A stretch of 64,000 nt of DNA, from contig NZ_LNYO01000017.1 of NCBI RefSeq assembly GCF_001467895.1, positions 69,487 to 133,486 on the forward strand, written 5' to 3'. Every line of letters starts with the position of its first letter. Position 1 is the first letter of the stretch. The notes beneath the pieces were generated by a model. That model worked only from the letters and a program-made list of their open reading frames with translations. It did not search any database and was not told the origin of the DNA. Position numbers and translations under genes: made by a program. This DNA comes from Legionella nautarum (GTDB lineage: Bacteria; Pseudomonadota; Gammaproteobacteria; Legionellales; Legionellaceae). Of this stretch, positions 1-7,777 are shown piece by piece.

Positions 1-556
1 ACAACGTATTTGCCGGGGTTTGCCACGCCATTCAATGATTTGATTAAGAGTTCGTATGACCCGCTCTGCCGGCAAAGATAAATCAACCTCGATAGCAAGA
101 CCTTCGCGGTTGAAATCATCGAGCACATTAAATAACCGATAACTCCGACCATCTTCTAACTGATCATGCATAAAGTCCATCGACCAGCATTCGTTGATTG
201 CAGTTGGTACCGCCAATGCCTCTGGCTTTTCCCTTATTAACCGTTTTTTGGGTTTTATCCGCATGTTGAGTTCTAATTCCCGATAGATTCGATAAACGCG
301 TTTGTGATTCCAAACAAACCCCTTCACATTACGCAAATAGAGAAAACATAAGCCAAAACCCCAATTACGTTGATTCTCGGTTAAACGCATCAACCAATCC
401 GCTATGATTACATTTTCATCGTCTAATTGTGGCTGATACCGATAACAGGTCTGACTGAGACCAAATAACTCACACGACAAGCGAATCGAAATATCCTTAT
501 TAGCCACCGCCTTTCTCGCCAATTCTCGTCGGCGTGACGGTGTTACCACTTTTTTT
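1..556 (-). CDS. IS3-family transposase OrfB, 5' part (runs off the window)
   Basis: Reading leftward in the -1 frame relative to orfA gives an uninterrupted DDE integrase of about 180 residues. It has an HTH_21-like N-terminal part ([13 protein letters not shown], then [16 protein letters not shown]) and the start of the catalytic domain with [11 protein letters not shown] (first Asp) and [15 protein letters not shown] (second Asp). The last catalytic Glu lies beyond base 1. It has no good start of its own, so it is probably made by frameshifting at the A7 run of orfA. The open frame shows no decay, so the element may still be active. Confidence 0.8.
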
Positions 557-809
557 CAATGGCCTCTTTGAGTATCTCTGCTTTTAATCGTTCCTCTGCA
601 TACATCTTTTTAAGCCGGCTATTTTCAGCTTCCAGCTCTTTTAGCCGCGACATCATCGATGCATCCATTCCTCCAAATTTAGCCCGCCACTTGTAAAATG
701 TAGCTGCGCTAATAACATGTTCTCGGCAGAGTTCTGATACAGGGGTGCCGCCTTCGGCTTGTTTTAGAATGGACAGGATTTGGCTATCTGTAAATTTTGA
801 TCTTTTCAT
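543..809 (-). CDS. IS3-family transposase OrfA
   Basis: This 88-residue protein starting [12 protein letters not shown] is the DNA-binding OrfA of an IS3-family element. It has a helix-turn-helix near residues 15-45 (around [18 protein letters not shown]) and a C-terminal leucine-zipper-like helix ([18 protein letters not shown]) that in this family mediates multimerisation. I chose the start at 809 because GGAGGAG lies about 8 bases upstream; an ATG at 860 in the same frame has no such site. The gene ends in a run of seven A (550-556) where ribosomes of this family slip to -1 to make the OrfAB fusion transposase. Confidence 0.88.
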   Translation of the reverse strand: MKRSKFTDSQILSILKQAEGGTPVSELCREHVISAATFYKWRAKFGGMDASMMSRLKELEAENSRLKKMYAEERLKAEILKEAIEKKW

Positions 810-875
810 GAAGAATCTCCTCCAATATAGCGTATGAGAAAATTCTACTTTTGACATCACTTATTTTTCGGGGGG

Positions 876-1112
876 ATTACCGAAGCTGTTGGATTTAATT
901 CAGTTAGCGTTCAGGTTGTTGATAATTTCGTTTCTTTTCCATCTATTAAAAATTTTGTATGGCATAGAGTTTATGGTTCTCCTTTAATAAATAATTTACC
1001 AAAAAATAATCATGAAGAAATAATAAACAAGATTGTTCAGAAGGTTGAATCCTCTTTAAAATCCTATGAAGGAAAAGATGGTTTAATTTTCCAGTTAAAG
1101 CAAATTATCTAA
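876..1112 (+). pseudogene. 3' remnant of a class I SAM-dependent methyltransferase gene cut by the IS
   Basis: Directly after the insertion-sequence end an open frame without a start codes about 78 residues (ITEAVGFNSVSVQVVDNF, then SFPSIKNFVWHRVYGSPL) and ends with TAA at 1110. The pattern of a Gly-Phe turn, a strand, then VSFPSIKNFVWHRV with GSPL resembles the C-terminal substrate-side segment of ubiquinone/menaquinone-type methyltransferases. The family assignment rests on this segment only. The 5' part should lie left of the IS outside the window. Confidence 0.5.
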
Positions 1113-1215
1113 TTGCCAAAAAATATATATGAGTATTAAATTCAACAATAATTTATCCCTAATTTATATTTTTTTTAGAATTATTAATATCCCAATAGAC
1201 AGTTGATATATTGAT

Positions 1216-1242
1216 TTGAGAAGCAAAGCAGCGTGGTATAAA
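1216..1242 (+). promoter_or_regulatory. possible sigma-70 promoter of the GNAT gene
   Basis: TTGAGA at 1216-1221 and an extended -10 (TGG then TATAAA, -10 hexamer at 1237-1242) are spaced 15 bases apart, 33 bases before the chosen start at 1276. The -10 is good and the spacer is short. Confidence 0.35.
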
Positions 1243-1275
1243 ATTCTGCTAAATTAAATGCTAGCTGAGTTAGAA

Positions 1276-1785
1276 ATGATTTTTTTACATCAACCTTCGG
1301 CCCAGGATGAAACTGTATTTATTTCTGCAATGAAAAATAGCCGGGATTTTCATTTCCCTTTTGTAACTGCACCCTGTACTTCTGAAGAATTTCAAACTTA
1401 TTTTAATAAGAGCGAACAAAACACGGAACGATATTATATTGCCTGGAATGATAACCAAAAAATTATAGGTGTTTTTAATATTAGCGGCATTATGCATGGC
1501 TTATTTAAAAGTGCTTATTTAGGTTATTACGCCACTGCGGAGTATGCGGGGCAAGGGTTAATGAGTCAGGCATTAAAATTAGTCCTTAAAGAAATATTCA
1601 CAACATTAGATCTTCATCGGATTGAAGCCAATATCCAGCCTACAAATTCTGCATCGATACAACTGGCAACAAAAAACGGTTTTATCAAAGAAGGGTTTTC
1701 TCCGCGTTATTTAAAAATTAACGGTCTCTGGCAAGATCATTTTCGTTTTGCGCTAACTTTTGAAGATTGGTTAGCACATCAGTAG
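1276..1785 (+). CDS. GNAT N-acetyltransferase, RimJ/RimL-like
   Basis: A 169-residue single-domain acetyltransferase of the ribosomal-protein N-acetyltransferase type, which moves acetyl from acetyl-CoA to an N-terminal or small amine. The acetyl-CoA loop is visible as EYAGQGLMSQAL near residue 90, and the family's end motif is seen in LHRIEANIQPTNSASIQLA followed by NGFIKEGF. Length matches RimJ/RimL homologues. A start at 1258 is possible, but MIFLHQPS at 1276 fits the fold's first strand better. It stands alone; the substrate cannot be told from sequence. Confidence 0.8.
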   Translation: MIFLHQPSAQDETVFISAMKNSRDFHFPFVTAPCTSEEFQTYFNKSEQNTERYYIAWNDNQKIIGVFNISGIMHGLFKSAYLGYYATAEYAGQGLMSQALKLVLKEIFTTLDLHRIEANIQPTNSASIQLATKNGFIKEGFSPRYLKINGLWQDHFRFALTFEDWLAHQ

Positions 1786-1952
1786 GGAGAAATATAGTAA
1801 TATCCACACCCATAAGATTTCCTGCCTACTCTTTAGACCTTAGCCTGACACAAATCAATGAATGGCTCTTTTGCTCATCCTAAATTGATAATAACTAAGC
1901 ATTATAACCACGTTTAACCTCGTTTAAATTACTGTGTAAGCGCTTAGGGAAC

Positions 1953-1961
1953 TGTTATAAT
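1953..1961 (+). promoter_or_regulatory. extended -10 promoter upstream of the broken ABC locus
   Basis: TGTTATAAT at 1953-1961 is a perfect extended -10 (TGn plus TATAAT), 66 bases before the ATG at 2028. No convincing -35 is seen, which is usual for extended -10 promoters. Confidence 0.45.
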
Positions 1962-2027
1962 AATGCGCATAAAAGATAATTTAAATTTATTATTATTTGA
2001 CTTTATGACGGGCCAAGAAGAAGCAAT

Positions 2028-3044
2028 ATGCTAGAAAATATTTTATCTGATAAAATTCAATTCAACCGCTTATTCTGTAAATACCGAATAAAAAATTACG
2101 TTAATAAAACATCTGATTATTTAACCCGACACAAGTTATTACTAGCTTTTATTATTTGTTTATTAGTACCTGGAATCGAAAATCTTCCTAAAATTGGCAT
2201 GCCTTTTTTTTCCATTGTTGATTCAACAACAACGATACCTTTAAAGTTGCTTTTTATTGGAAGTATCTTAGTTGTTTCACTGGTGCTAACCAATGCCCAA
2301 GCCAATTTTATTAAAGGCGGTCCATTTAGAGATTATTTAACTAGTTTTGATATCTCAATTAGCGCCCATAAAAAAATCGATTTTATTGTACTAGCGATTT
2401 CCCTTAATATAATTTGGCTTTCGATTGCTTTAGGGGCGAGTTTTATCTACACCGAATCAACCAATCCCTGGATGGCGGTTTCTCTTTTATGTTTATATCT
2501 CTCGTTTATCGCTAACTACTTAGTTTTATTACTAAACAACTTATATGGCAATAGAAAACACTTGCTACTATTACTTCTTAATTTAGTTGCAATTGCGTTT
2601 ATTTCTACATCAACAATGATTTTTATTCATTTTGCCGGCGCGGTTCTTACAAGTTTGTTCAGCATAATGCTTTTTTGGAAAACGGAGCCTGCAGATAAAA
2701 CCCTTAAAGCAGGGCAATTAGCTAAAAAGCACCATAAAAAGCAATCCTCTAATTCATTGAAACTTTATTTTACCATCCAATATGCGATTTATAAGCAGCA
2801 TAAAAAAGTATTCCTTACCAAGATACTGACCTCGACACTGATTAACATTTTTTTACTTTACTTAACCGCAGCAGAGCAGTTTAAACACGATAACTTAGGA
2901 TTTTTTATTACTATTTTAGGGTTTAATACCTATACCCTATCCACCTTGTTCTCAGTTTTCCAACAAGAAGAAAATGAGTATCAGTTATTTCATACCCTAA
3001 AATTTCAGCCATGTCGTTTGGCACTAAAAAGAAATTTATTTTAG
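2028..3044 (+). CDS. ABC-type membrane protein (permease-like), C-terminus altered by a deletion
   Basis: A 338-residue protein with many hydrophobic segments (for example KLLLAFIICLLVPGIENL, LLFIGSILVVSLVLTNA, LLLLLLNLVAIAFIS) and a cytoplasmic loop rich in Lys, His and Gln near residue 235-245. I do not recognise a named family, but the downstream fragment is an ABC ATPase C-terminus, so this is best read as the permease of an ABC exporter. The last 15 residues or so (from about 2990) overlap the ATPase signature in another frame and look like out-of-frame sequence after a deletion. Probably non-functional. Confidence 0.55.
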   Translation: MLENILSDKIQFNRLFCKYRIKNYVNKTSDYLTRHKLLLAFIICLLVPGIENLPKIGMPFFSIVDSTTTIPLKLLFIGSILVVSLVLTNAQANFIKGGPFRDYLTSFDISISAHKKIDFIVLAISLNIIWLSIALGASFIYTESTNPWMAVSLLCLYLSFIANYLVLLLNNLYGNRKHLLLLLLNLVAIAFISTSTMIFIHFAGAVLTSLFSIMLFWKTEPADKTLKAGQLAKKHHKKQSSNSLKLYFTIQYAIYKQHKKVFLTKILTSTLINIFLLYLTAAEQFKHDNLGFFITILGFNTYTLSTLFSVFQQEENEYQLFHTLKFQPCRLALKRNLF

Positions 3045-3316
3045 TTACAGCGTTAATGGGAAACCCTGATTTTATCATTTTAGATGAACCACTTAATGGC
3101 TTAGATCAAAACTCGCAATCGGTTCTGATAAATAGTCTAGAAGAGAAATCAAAACAATGCGGCCTTATTTTAACTTGTCATGAAGAGGATAAGGTATCGC
3201 GGTTGCAACCAAAGACATTGCAGTTAACCAATCAACAATTAATTGAATTAAATTTTGAGAAAAATAAACCTCATAGTAAAGCAGCATCTACTTGGAATAC
3301 CTCTAATCGAAAATAA
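2995..3316 (+). pseudogene. ABC transporter ATPase, C-terminal remnant without Walker A
   Basis: The frame encodes an ABC signature (SFGTKKK), a Walker B with D-loop (FIILDEPLNGLD) and an H-loop-like TCHEED. An intact ABC ATPase has another roughly 120 residues before this, including Walker A and Q-loop, and these are absent. The frame can be read back to about 2995, where it meets the permease reading frame, so one deletion appears to have joined the permease 3' part to the ATPase 3' half. The remaining piece cannot bind ATP alone. Confidence 0.75.
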
Positions 3317-3390
3317 TTAAATTTGATCCCTCCTCGAATAGCCGTACACCTTGTTAAGAGATCAACAAGGAGTCAAAAGGATAAGAAATG
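3317..3390 (-). repeat. dispersed repeat, copy A (inverted relative to the copy near 25.1 kb)
   Basis: Read on the minus strand, bases 3390-3317 match 25101-25180 on the plus strand. A block of 18 identical bases (3332-3349 versus 25146-25163) is flanked by a block in which about 26 of 29 bases agree (around 3362-3389 versus 25101-25129). The copy carries a hairpin CCTTGTT/AACAAGG (3349-3370) that replaces the ribosome-binding site of the other copy. The minus frame starting GTG at 3349 stops after ten codons. Confidence 0.7.
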
Positions 3391-3549
3391 TCTATACAAA
3401 AGAAATCCTAAAAAAGGCAGCAGCCTTACTGAATTTAATTCCACTTGAAATAAAATACCCAATAGAATTAATTTGTTGAATGTTTAAAAGAATAATTTCA
3501 TTATAGAACAGAAGCCTAAAATTAAATTAAAAAATAATGCCGGATAGAG

Positions 3550-4752
3550 ATGAATAATGCACTGGTTGTTTTAATAACGATAATAAGCCTCTGTATTCTA
3601 TTCAATCGAAAATTACGCGCCTCGTCTATTTGGCACGCCACAGTAACTCCATTAGCCTCAATTATAGGAAGCGGCTTTTTGGTTTCAGCCCCACTTTTGG
3701 TTTATGCGACCGGTCAGATGGCCCCAGTGGTGATGTTGGTAATTGTAATTTTTGCCTATGCTTTAGGCTCAAGTGTACGTTTTAATATTTTACATTTAGA
3801 ACCCCGGCTAGCTAATGAAACACTCCCCCCTTTAATTAAAAATATAGAAATCCTATCACGACCGATACTTGGTTTAGCTTACTTCATCTCAGTGGCTTTC
3901 TATTTGAAACTGTTGTCAGCATTTATTTTTCGTGGCGCCGGTGTTCATCAAATCTTAATGGAGAAATCCTTAACTACAGCAATCTTAATCTTCATTGGAC
4001 TAGTAGGCCGATTTAGAGGTTTGAAAATGCTTGAGTGGTTCGAAATTTATTCAGTAAATACCAAACTGGCTATTATCAGTGCCATTATCATCAGTTTGAT
4101 TGTTTTTAACGTTGTTGAATTGAATGAGGGTTCTTGGGTATTACAAAGCACCTCTCATGAATCATTGATTCTTAGCATCAGGCAGGTATTAGGAATGCTT
4201 ATTATCATTCAGGGCTTTGAAACCTCCAGATATTTAGGCGAAGATTATAGTGCCGAGCTACGAATCAATACGATGAAATATGCGCAATGGATTTCAGGTG
4301 TCATTTACGTTGTTTTCGTGGGTCTTTCCATGATTGTTTTTAATGACATCAAGAGCATATCAGAAACCTCTGTCATTGATATATGCCATGTTATTGCTCC
4401 TATCATGCCTGCTTTGCTGATTATTGCCGCGGTTATGAGTCAATTTTCAGCAGCCATTGCTGATACTATAGGCGGTGGTGGACTTATCTCGGAAACCTTC
4501 AATAAGTTCATTAATACCAAACAAAGCTATTTGTTATTAACCCTCATTGCTATAGCCCTTACCTGGTTGACCAATATTTATGAAATCATCACCATAGCCT
4601 CTAAAGCTTTTGCACTTTACTATACTCTACAGGTACTCGTGACCGCCTTCTTGAAAAAAAATATGGGTTATCCCTACCGTTCTAGATTAGGTTATCAATT
4701 ATTAGCCTTAGCACTAATCCTCCTCATTCTATTTGGACTTCCAGTTGGGTAA
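3550..4752 (+). CDS. APC-superfamily-like integral membrane transporter
   Basis: A 400-residue protein with about eleven hydrophobic segments and almost no soluble domain. The N-terminal segment has TPLASIIGSGFLVSAPLL, reminiscent of the unwound glycine-rich first helix of amino acid/polyamine/cation (APC) carriers, and FETSRYLGEDYSAE resembles the segment after helix 6 in that superfamily. Length fits a secondary transporter. The substrate is unknown and the family placement is moderate. It is followed after 56 bases by another small membrane protein and may share its transcript. Confidence 0.55.
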   Translation: MNNALVVLITIISLCILFNRKLRASSIWHATVTPLASIIGSGFLVSAPLLVYATGQMAPVVMLVIVIFAYALGSSVRFNILHLEPRLANETLPPLIKNIEILSRPILGLAYFISVAFYLKLLSAFIFRGAGVHQILMEKSLTTAILIFIGLVGRFRGLKMLEWFEIYSVNTKLAIISAIIISLIVFNVVELNEGSWVLQSTSHESLILSIRQVLGMLIIIQGFETSRYLGEDYSAELRINTMKYAQWISGVIYVVFVGLSMIVFNDIKSISETSVIDICHVIAPIMPALLIIAAVMSQFSAAIADTIGGGGLISETFNKFINTKQSYLLLTLIAIALTWLTNIYEIITIASKAFALYYTLQVLVTAFLKKNMGYPYRSRLGYQLLALALILLILFGLPVG

Positions 4753-4808
4753 ATTTTAAGCAACATGCATTATACTTAGAATAAGAAACGCTTTAATAGG
4801 ATAGAAAT

Positions 4809-5213
4809 ATGTCTGCTGAAATCTTCTTGTCTGAAAAATTGCGTCGTTTTGAGGTTATAGATTATATCTTTGTCATGTTAGTGTATTTTGTTTTTGGTTT
4901 AATGATCCTGTCTGTATATCCTCCTTTAATGGGTATTGCATGGTGGTTCTATTTGATAGTGTTAGTCATTTGCGCCTTCCCATTAATTATCCATTTGATT
5001 TCTCAGCCAGGGGAAACATTATTATCTAAATTTAACCCTTGTGTTAAATCCAACACGCCATCTCTGCAAGTACTATTATCATTAGTTATGTTTTTTGCCG
5101 CATGTATTATTGTTACTTTGATACCAATGCTTGGTCAGGTCAAATGGTGGGTATACTTAATAATATTGGTTCTCTTTTCTTTGAAACCTTTGCAGAAAAA
5201 CTGGTTTTGGTAG
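4809..5213 (+). CDS. small four-helix membrane protein of unknown function
   Basis: A 134-residue protein with two pairs of hydrophobic helices, each pair ending in a similar WW-Y motif (GIAWWFYLIVLVICAFPL and GQVKWWVYLIILVLFSL), which suggests an internal duplication of a two-helix unit. I do not recognise it. AGGATAG lies about 8 bases before the ATG. It may be cotranscribed with the upstream transporter. Confidence 0.55.
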   Translation: MSAEIFLSEKLRRFEVIDYIFVMLVYFVFGLMILSVYPPLMGIAWWFYLIVLVICAFPLIIHLISQPGETLLSKFNPCVKSNTPSLQVLLSLVMFFAACIIVTLIPMLGQVKWWVYLIILVLFSLKPLQKNWFW

Positions 5214-5285
5214 ATAGGATATCAAATGATAATTTGATATGTTCCAGTTAATTTTAGGAAACAAGTACACACAAAACACTAGGCT

Positions 5286-5510
5286 ATGTTAACTGGTAAC
5301 ATAACTATATCTACAGCTATCGATATATGTTCTACTTCTAAGAAACGTCACTGGACAATATTTGAGAAACATCAAATTATCTAAGAGACTTACCAAAACG
5401 GAATAACGGTATCTTATGTGGCTCGTCAACATGAGGAGATTATCAAGCCAGCCAAAAAAGGATTACTCCAGACACAAAAGATGCTGGAATCAATCCATTT
5501 CCTTGATTAA
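5286..5510 (+). pseudogene. decayed transposase OrfA fragment (IS3/IS66-type HTH)
   Basis: The frame reads SKKRHWTIFEKHQII, then a TAA stop, then ETYQNGITVSYVARQHEE. This is the N-terminal helix-turn-helix signature of transposase OrfA proteins (usual pattern KRrWs.eEK.qIVeEt..pG.SvseVARrHG). The internal stop, the loss of similarity after ARQHE and the absence of the rest of the element show that it is a relic. Confidence 0.65.
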
Positions 5511-5519
5511 TTTTGAGGT

Positions 5520-6173
5520 TCATAACTTTGCTATAACTCGAACCGGCAAACCGTCCATATCTGGAATATTATTCGGCATAATATAAATTTCGCATCTACC
5601 CAAAGGAGCCCCCTTTAACTCTAACCCTTCGACAATCAATATATCTCTAGATAAAAGAGAATGGTGTACAGGGAGATTTTCTGCTTCATATGAATCAACA
5701 CTTATATAGTCAATCCCTACTATTTTAACTCCTTTCTCTATTAACACTTCTGCTGCATCGGGTTCGATATATACGTATTTTTCAGTGAATTTTGCTTGTT
5801 TTGATATTTTGGAATTTGCAGTTTTAAACAATACAAAATCATTCTGGGAGATCGAATCTTGGGATTTTATAAATGTTTTCGTTATGGACATTTCTTTATC
5901 AGGTACTTCAATGATCAGACCAGAACCAATCAAAGCTTGTAGAGGGAAATCTGTACTGGTTTTGCCTCCTTGAATGACATGGGCAGGATAATCGATATGG
6001 GTACCAGTATGATTTCCCAAGTGCATGTGGCATAAGTGAAACTGAGATCCGCTTTCTAACGATAAAACGTCTTCGGTACTAAAGCATGGATCACCCGGAT
6101 AAACTACCGTCTTAGATGTTATTGGTGCAGTTAGATCATAAATTTGCTTTGAAGAGAATGTTTTTTTAAACAT
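5520..6173 (-). CDS. cyclase family protein (kynurenine formamidase-like metal hydrolase)
   Basis: A 217-residue member of the cyclase/KynB family (Pfam Cyclase). The metal-binding signature is seen as NHTGTHIDYPAHV near residue 55-67 (pattern HxGTHxDxPxH), together with a later GIDYISVDSYEAENLPVHHSLLSRDI segment that completes the site. Family members hydrolyse N-formylkynurenine or related amides, and some act on isatin; which applies cannot be read from the sequence. There is no tryptophan-degradation neighbour. Length matches bacterial KynB. Confidence 0.8.
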   Translation of the reverse strand: MFKKTFSSKQIYDLTAPITSKTVVYPGDPCFSTEDVLSLESGSQFHLCHMHLGNHTGTHIDYPAHVIQGGKTSTDFPLQALIGSGLIIEVPDKEMSITKTFIKSQDSISQNDFVLFKTANSKISKQAKFTEKYVYIEPDAAEVLIEKGVKIVGIDYISVDSYEAENLPVHHSLLSRDILIVEGLELKGAPLGRCEIYIMPNNIPDMDGLPVRVIAKL

Positions 6174-6531
6174 ATATTTACCTTTTTAAAGAAACGAAAA
6201 TTCAAAGACGGATTTTGTACCAAGACAAGTATGTTTACTAATTAATAAAACGGGAAGATTATAGTAAAATTAATATAAAATCATAATTCCTGGTTACTCT
6301 TCCAGTGAAGCCTCCTTAACCTCAAATTTAGTAGCAACATACAAAAATAAGCCTCCATAAATTGTGCGAACTGTTCTGAATTATCTCTCTTCGTAATCAG
6401 AAACAATCCCCAAAACGATCACGCCACTTAGCTGGAATCAAGGGAAGGAATTGCCTGGGAGTAAAAAAATTAACCTAATGATTCTATAGTTAATCCTGTG
6501 TTAAATTTATTACTCTATCACCCCATTGGTA
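6174..6531. other. gene-free stretch, possibly with a decayed coding remnant
   Basis: No intact gene is seen. On the minus strand between about 6460 and 6290 three short open pieces in different frames (QFLPLIPAKWRDRFGDCF, LITKRDNSEQFAQFMEAYF and GGLFLYVATKFEVKEASLEE) could be parts of one frameshifted gene; I cannot name it. The rest is AT-rich and could hold the promoter of the cyclase gene. Confidence 0.3.
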
Positions 6532-7116
6532 TTATTTCCAGGCGAGGATTTCGGGGGATTTTCGACCTGATGATAACGAAGGGTTATTAGGGACACCTAA
6601 AATTATTGGTACAACAGCAGTCATTTCCTTTGGGATGCCTATTTCAGCTTTCCATTCAGGTAAATTCAAGGCGGCGACAGAAAAACCAATGACCCGAGAG
6701 CCAAGGCCATAAGCATAAGCACTGAGCATAAGGTTTTCAGCAGCTAGCCAACAATCTGCTGCGACAAAAGAGTCTTGGAATTTGCTGTAGATGACTATTA
6801 GTGTAGTCGCGTTATAAAAGACATGAAACTCTTCTCGATCCACCACATCAAGGATACGTTTTCTTTTTTCTGACTCAGTTTTACTCGATTCATCATGCAA
6901 TATTTTTTTTGCAGATTCAGATAAGCGATCTAGCATGTTTTGGTTCTGTATGATGGCAAAAGCGCAAGGTTCTTCATGGAGAGCAGAAGGTGCTTGTACT
7001 GCAGCATCAAGGAGTACATTAATTAGATCCTTGCTCACTTTCTGGGGAAGATAATCTCTTACCGAACGGCGATTATAAATAGCATCCATTAAACTTATAG
7101 ATTTAGGGTCTGACAT
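6532..7116 (-). CDS. nitroreductase family protein
   Basis: A 194-residue FMN-dependent nitroreductase-fold protein. The N-terminal AIYNRRSVRDYLPQKVSKD is the family's FMN-phosphate-binding Arg-rich start (RRSVRxY), followed by AAVQAPSALHEEPCAFAII (APSA plus substrate pocket). Near the end VVPIILGVP matches the conserved strand before the C-terminal helix. Such enzymes reduce nitro compounds, quinones or flavins with NAD(P)H. It stands alone, 170 bases from the end of the hydrogenase operon. Confidence 0.85.
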   Translation of the reverse strand: MSDPKSISLMDAIYNRRSVRDYLPQKVSKDLINVLLDAAVQAPSALHEEPCAFAIIQNQNMLDRLSESAKKILHDESSKTESEKRKRILDVVDREEFHVFYNATTLIVIYSKFQDSFVAADCWLAAENLMLSAYAYGLGSRVIGFSVAALNLPEWKAEIGIPKEMTAVVPIILGVPNNPSLSSGRKSPEILAWK

Positions 7117-7285
7117 GACACATCCTTGGTGATTATCTTTAGCTACATTGTAGTAATTTTTTAGCTATTGTGGAATCCACGAATAGAAGAATAGTTTTAT
7201 GTTGTTCAAAATAACTTATTTTTGCCATCGCAATCATTAGCGTTTACGCTTTAAGAAAGCAACAAAACATAAGCGATACAAACTT

Positions 7286-7777
7286 CTACGAAGTGGATTT
7301 CAGGCTATTCATATGAGTAATAATATTTTTTTCAATTTGCTCTATTAAAGCTTGCAGTGCTTTTTTAAGCAGCTTTGAAACTTCAAACTGAAAATTAAGC
7401 TCGTCGATTTCTATTCCATATAAAATGAGATTCTGCGGTAATAGGTTAAGAACTTTTCCCATTTGGATTGCTTCTGCTACGCCAAAATGATGAGTAGTTC
7501 CTATTGTATTAATTACATTAATTTCATCTTCTTTAAGACAAACTAATGTACCAATCTCAGCCCCTGTTCTCACTGCATCGATTAAAAAAACGGATTTTGC
7601 GTTTTGTATTAATTCAAGTAAATTTAAACCCGGCCGGTCATAACAAGCAAATTGCAATTGATTTTCAGTATAAGCAGTAAGTGCTCTTCTTTGCTGTAAT
7701 AACTGCACAACATCCCAACCAATACGATCGTCACCAAACGGTGAACCCAGCCCAATTACCAATAACTCAATCATCAC
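7286..7777 (-). CDS. [NiFe]-hydrogenase maturation protease
   Basis: A 163-residue endopeptidase of the HycI/HoxW/HyaD family. It removes the short C-terminal tail of the hydrogenase large subunit after nickel insertion. The N-terminal VIGLGSPFGDDRIGWDVV is the family motif (GxGNxxxxDDGxG) with its first metal ligand Asp, and YDRPGLNLLELIQNAKSVFLIDAV holds the second acidic ligand region. THHFGVAEAI supplies the conserved His. The gene overlaps the large-subunit gene by 11 bases and is last in the operon. The C-terminal NNITHMNSLKSTS-like tail is unremarkable. Confidence 0.88.
   Translation of the reverse strand: MMIELLVIGLGSPFGDDRIGWDVVQLLQQRRALTAYTENQLQFACYDRPGLNLLELIQNAKSVFLIDAVRTGAEIGTLVCLKEDEINVINTIGTTHHFGVAEAIQMGKVLNLLPQNLILYGIEIDELNFQFEVSKLLKKALQALIEQIEKNIITHMNSLKSTS

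Larger units (their letters stand above)
1..875 (-). mobile_element. IS3-family insertion sequence, partial (left part outside window)
   Basis: The element holds orfA at 543-809 and, in the -1 frame, an orfB that stays open to the left edge. The right end is probably near 870-875, where a run of G follows TTTTTC and the sequence turns into an unrelated coding remnant. The target-site duplication cannot be checked because the other end is outside. Two overlapping frames joined at a run of A, a helix-turn-helix orfA and a DDE integrase orfB are the standard arrangement of the IS3 family. Confidence 0.85.

Noticed and set aside
6290-6470. Three protein-like pieces in different minus-strand frames that could be one decayed gene.
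   Set aside because: Joining them needs two frameshifts and the product matches nothing I recognise; kept only as a note on the gap.
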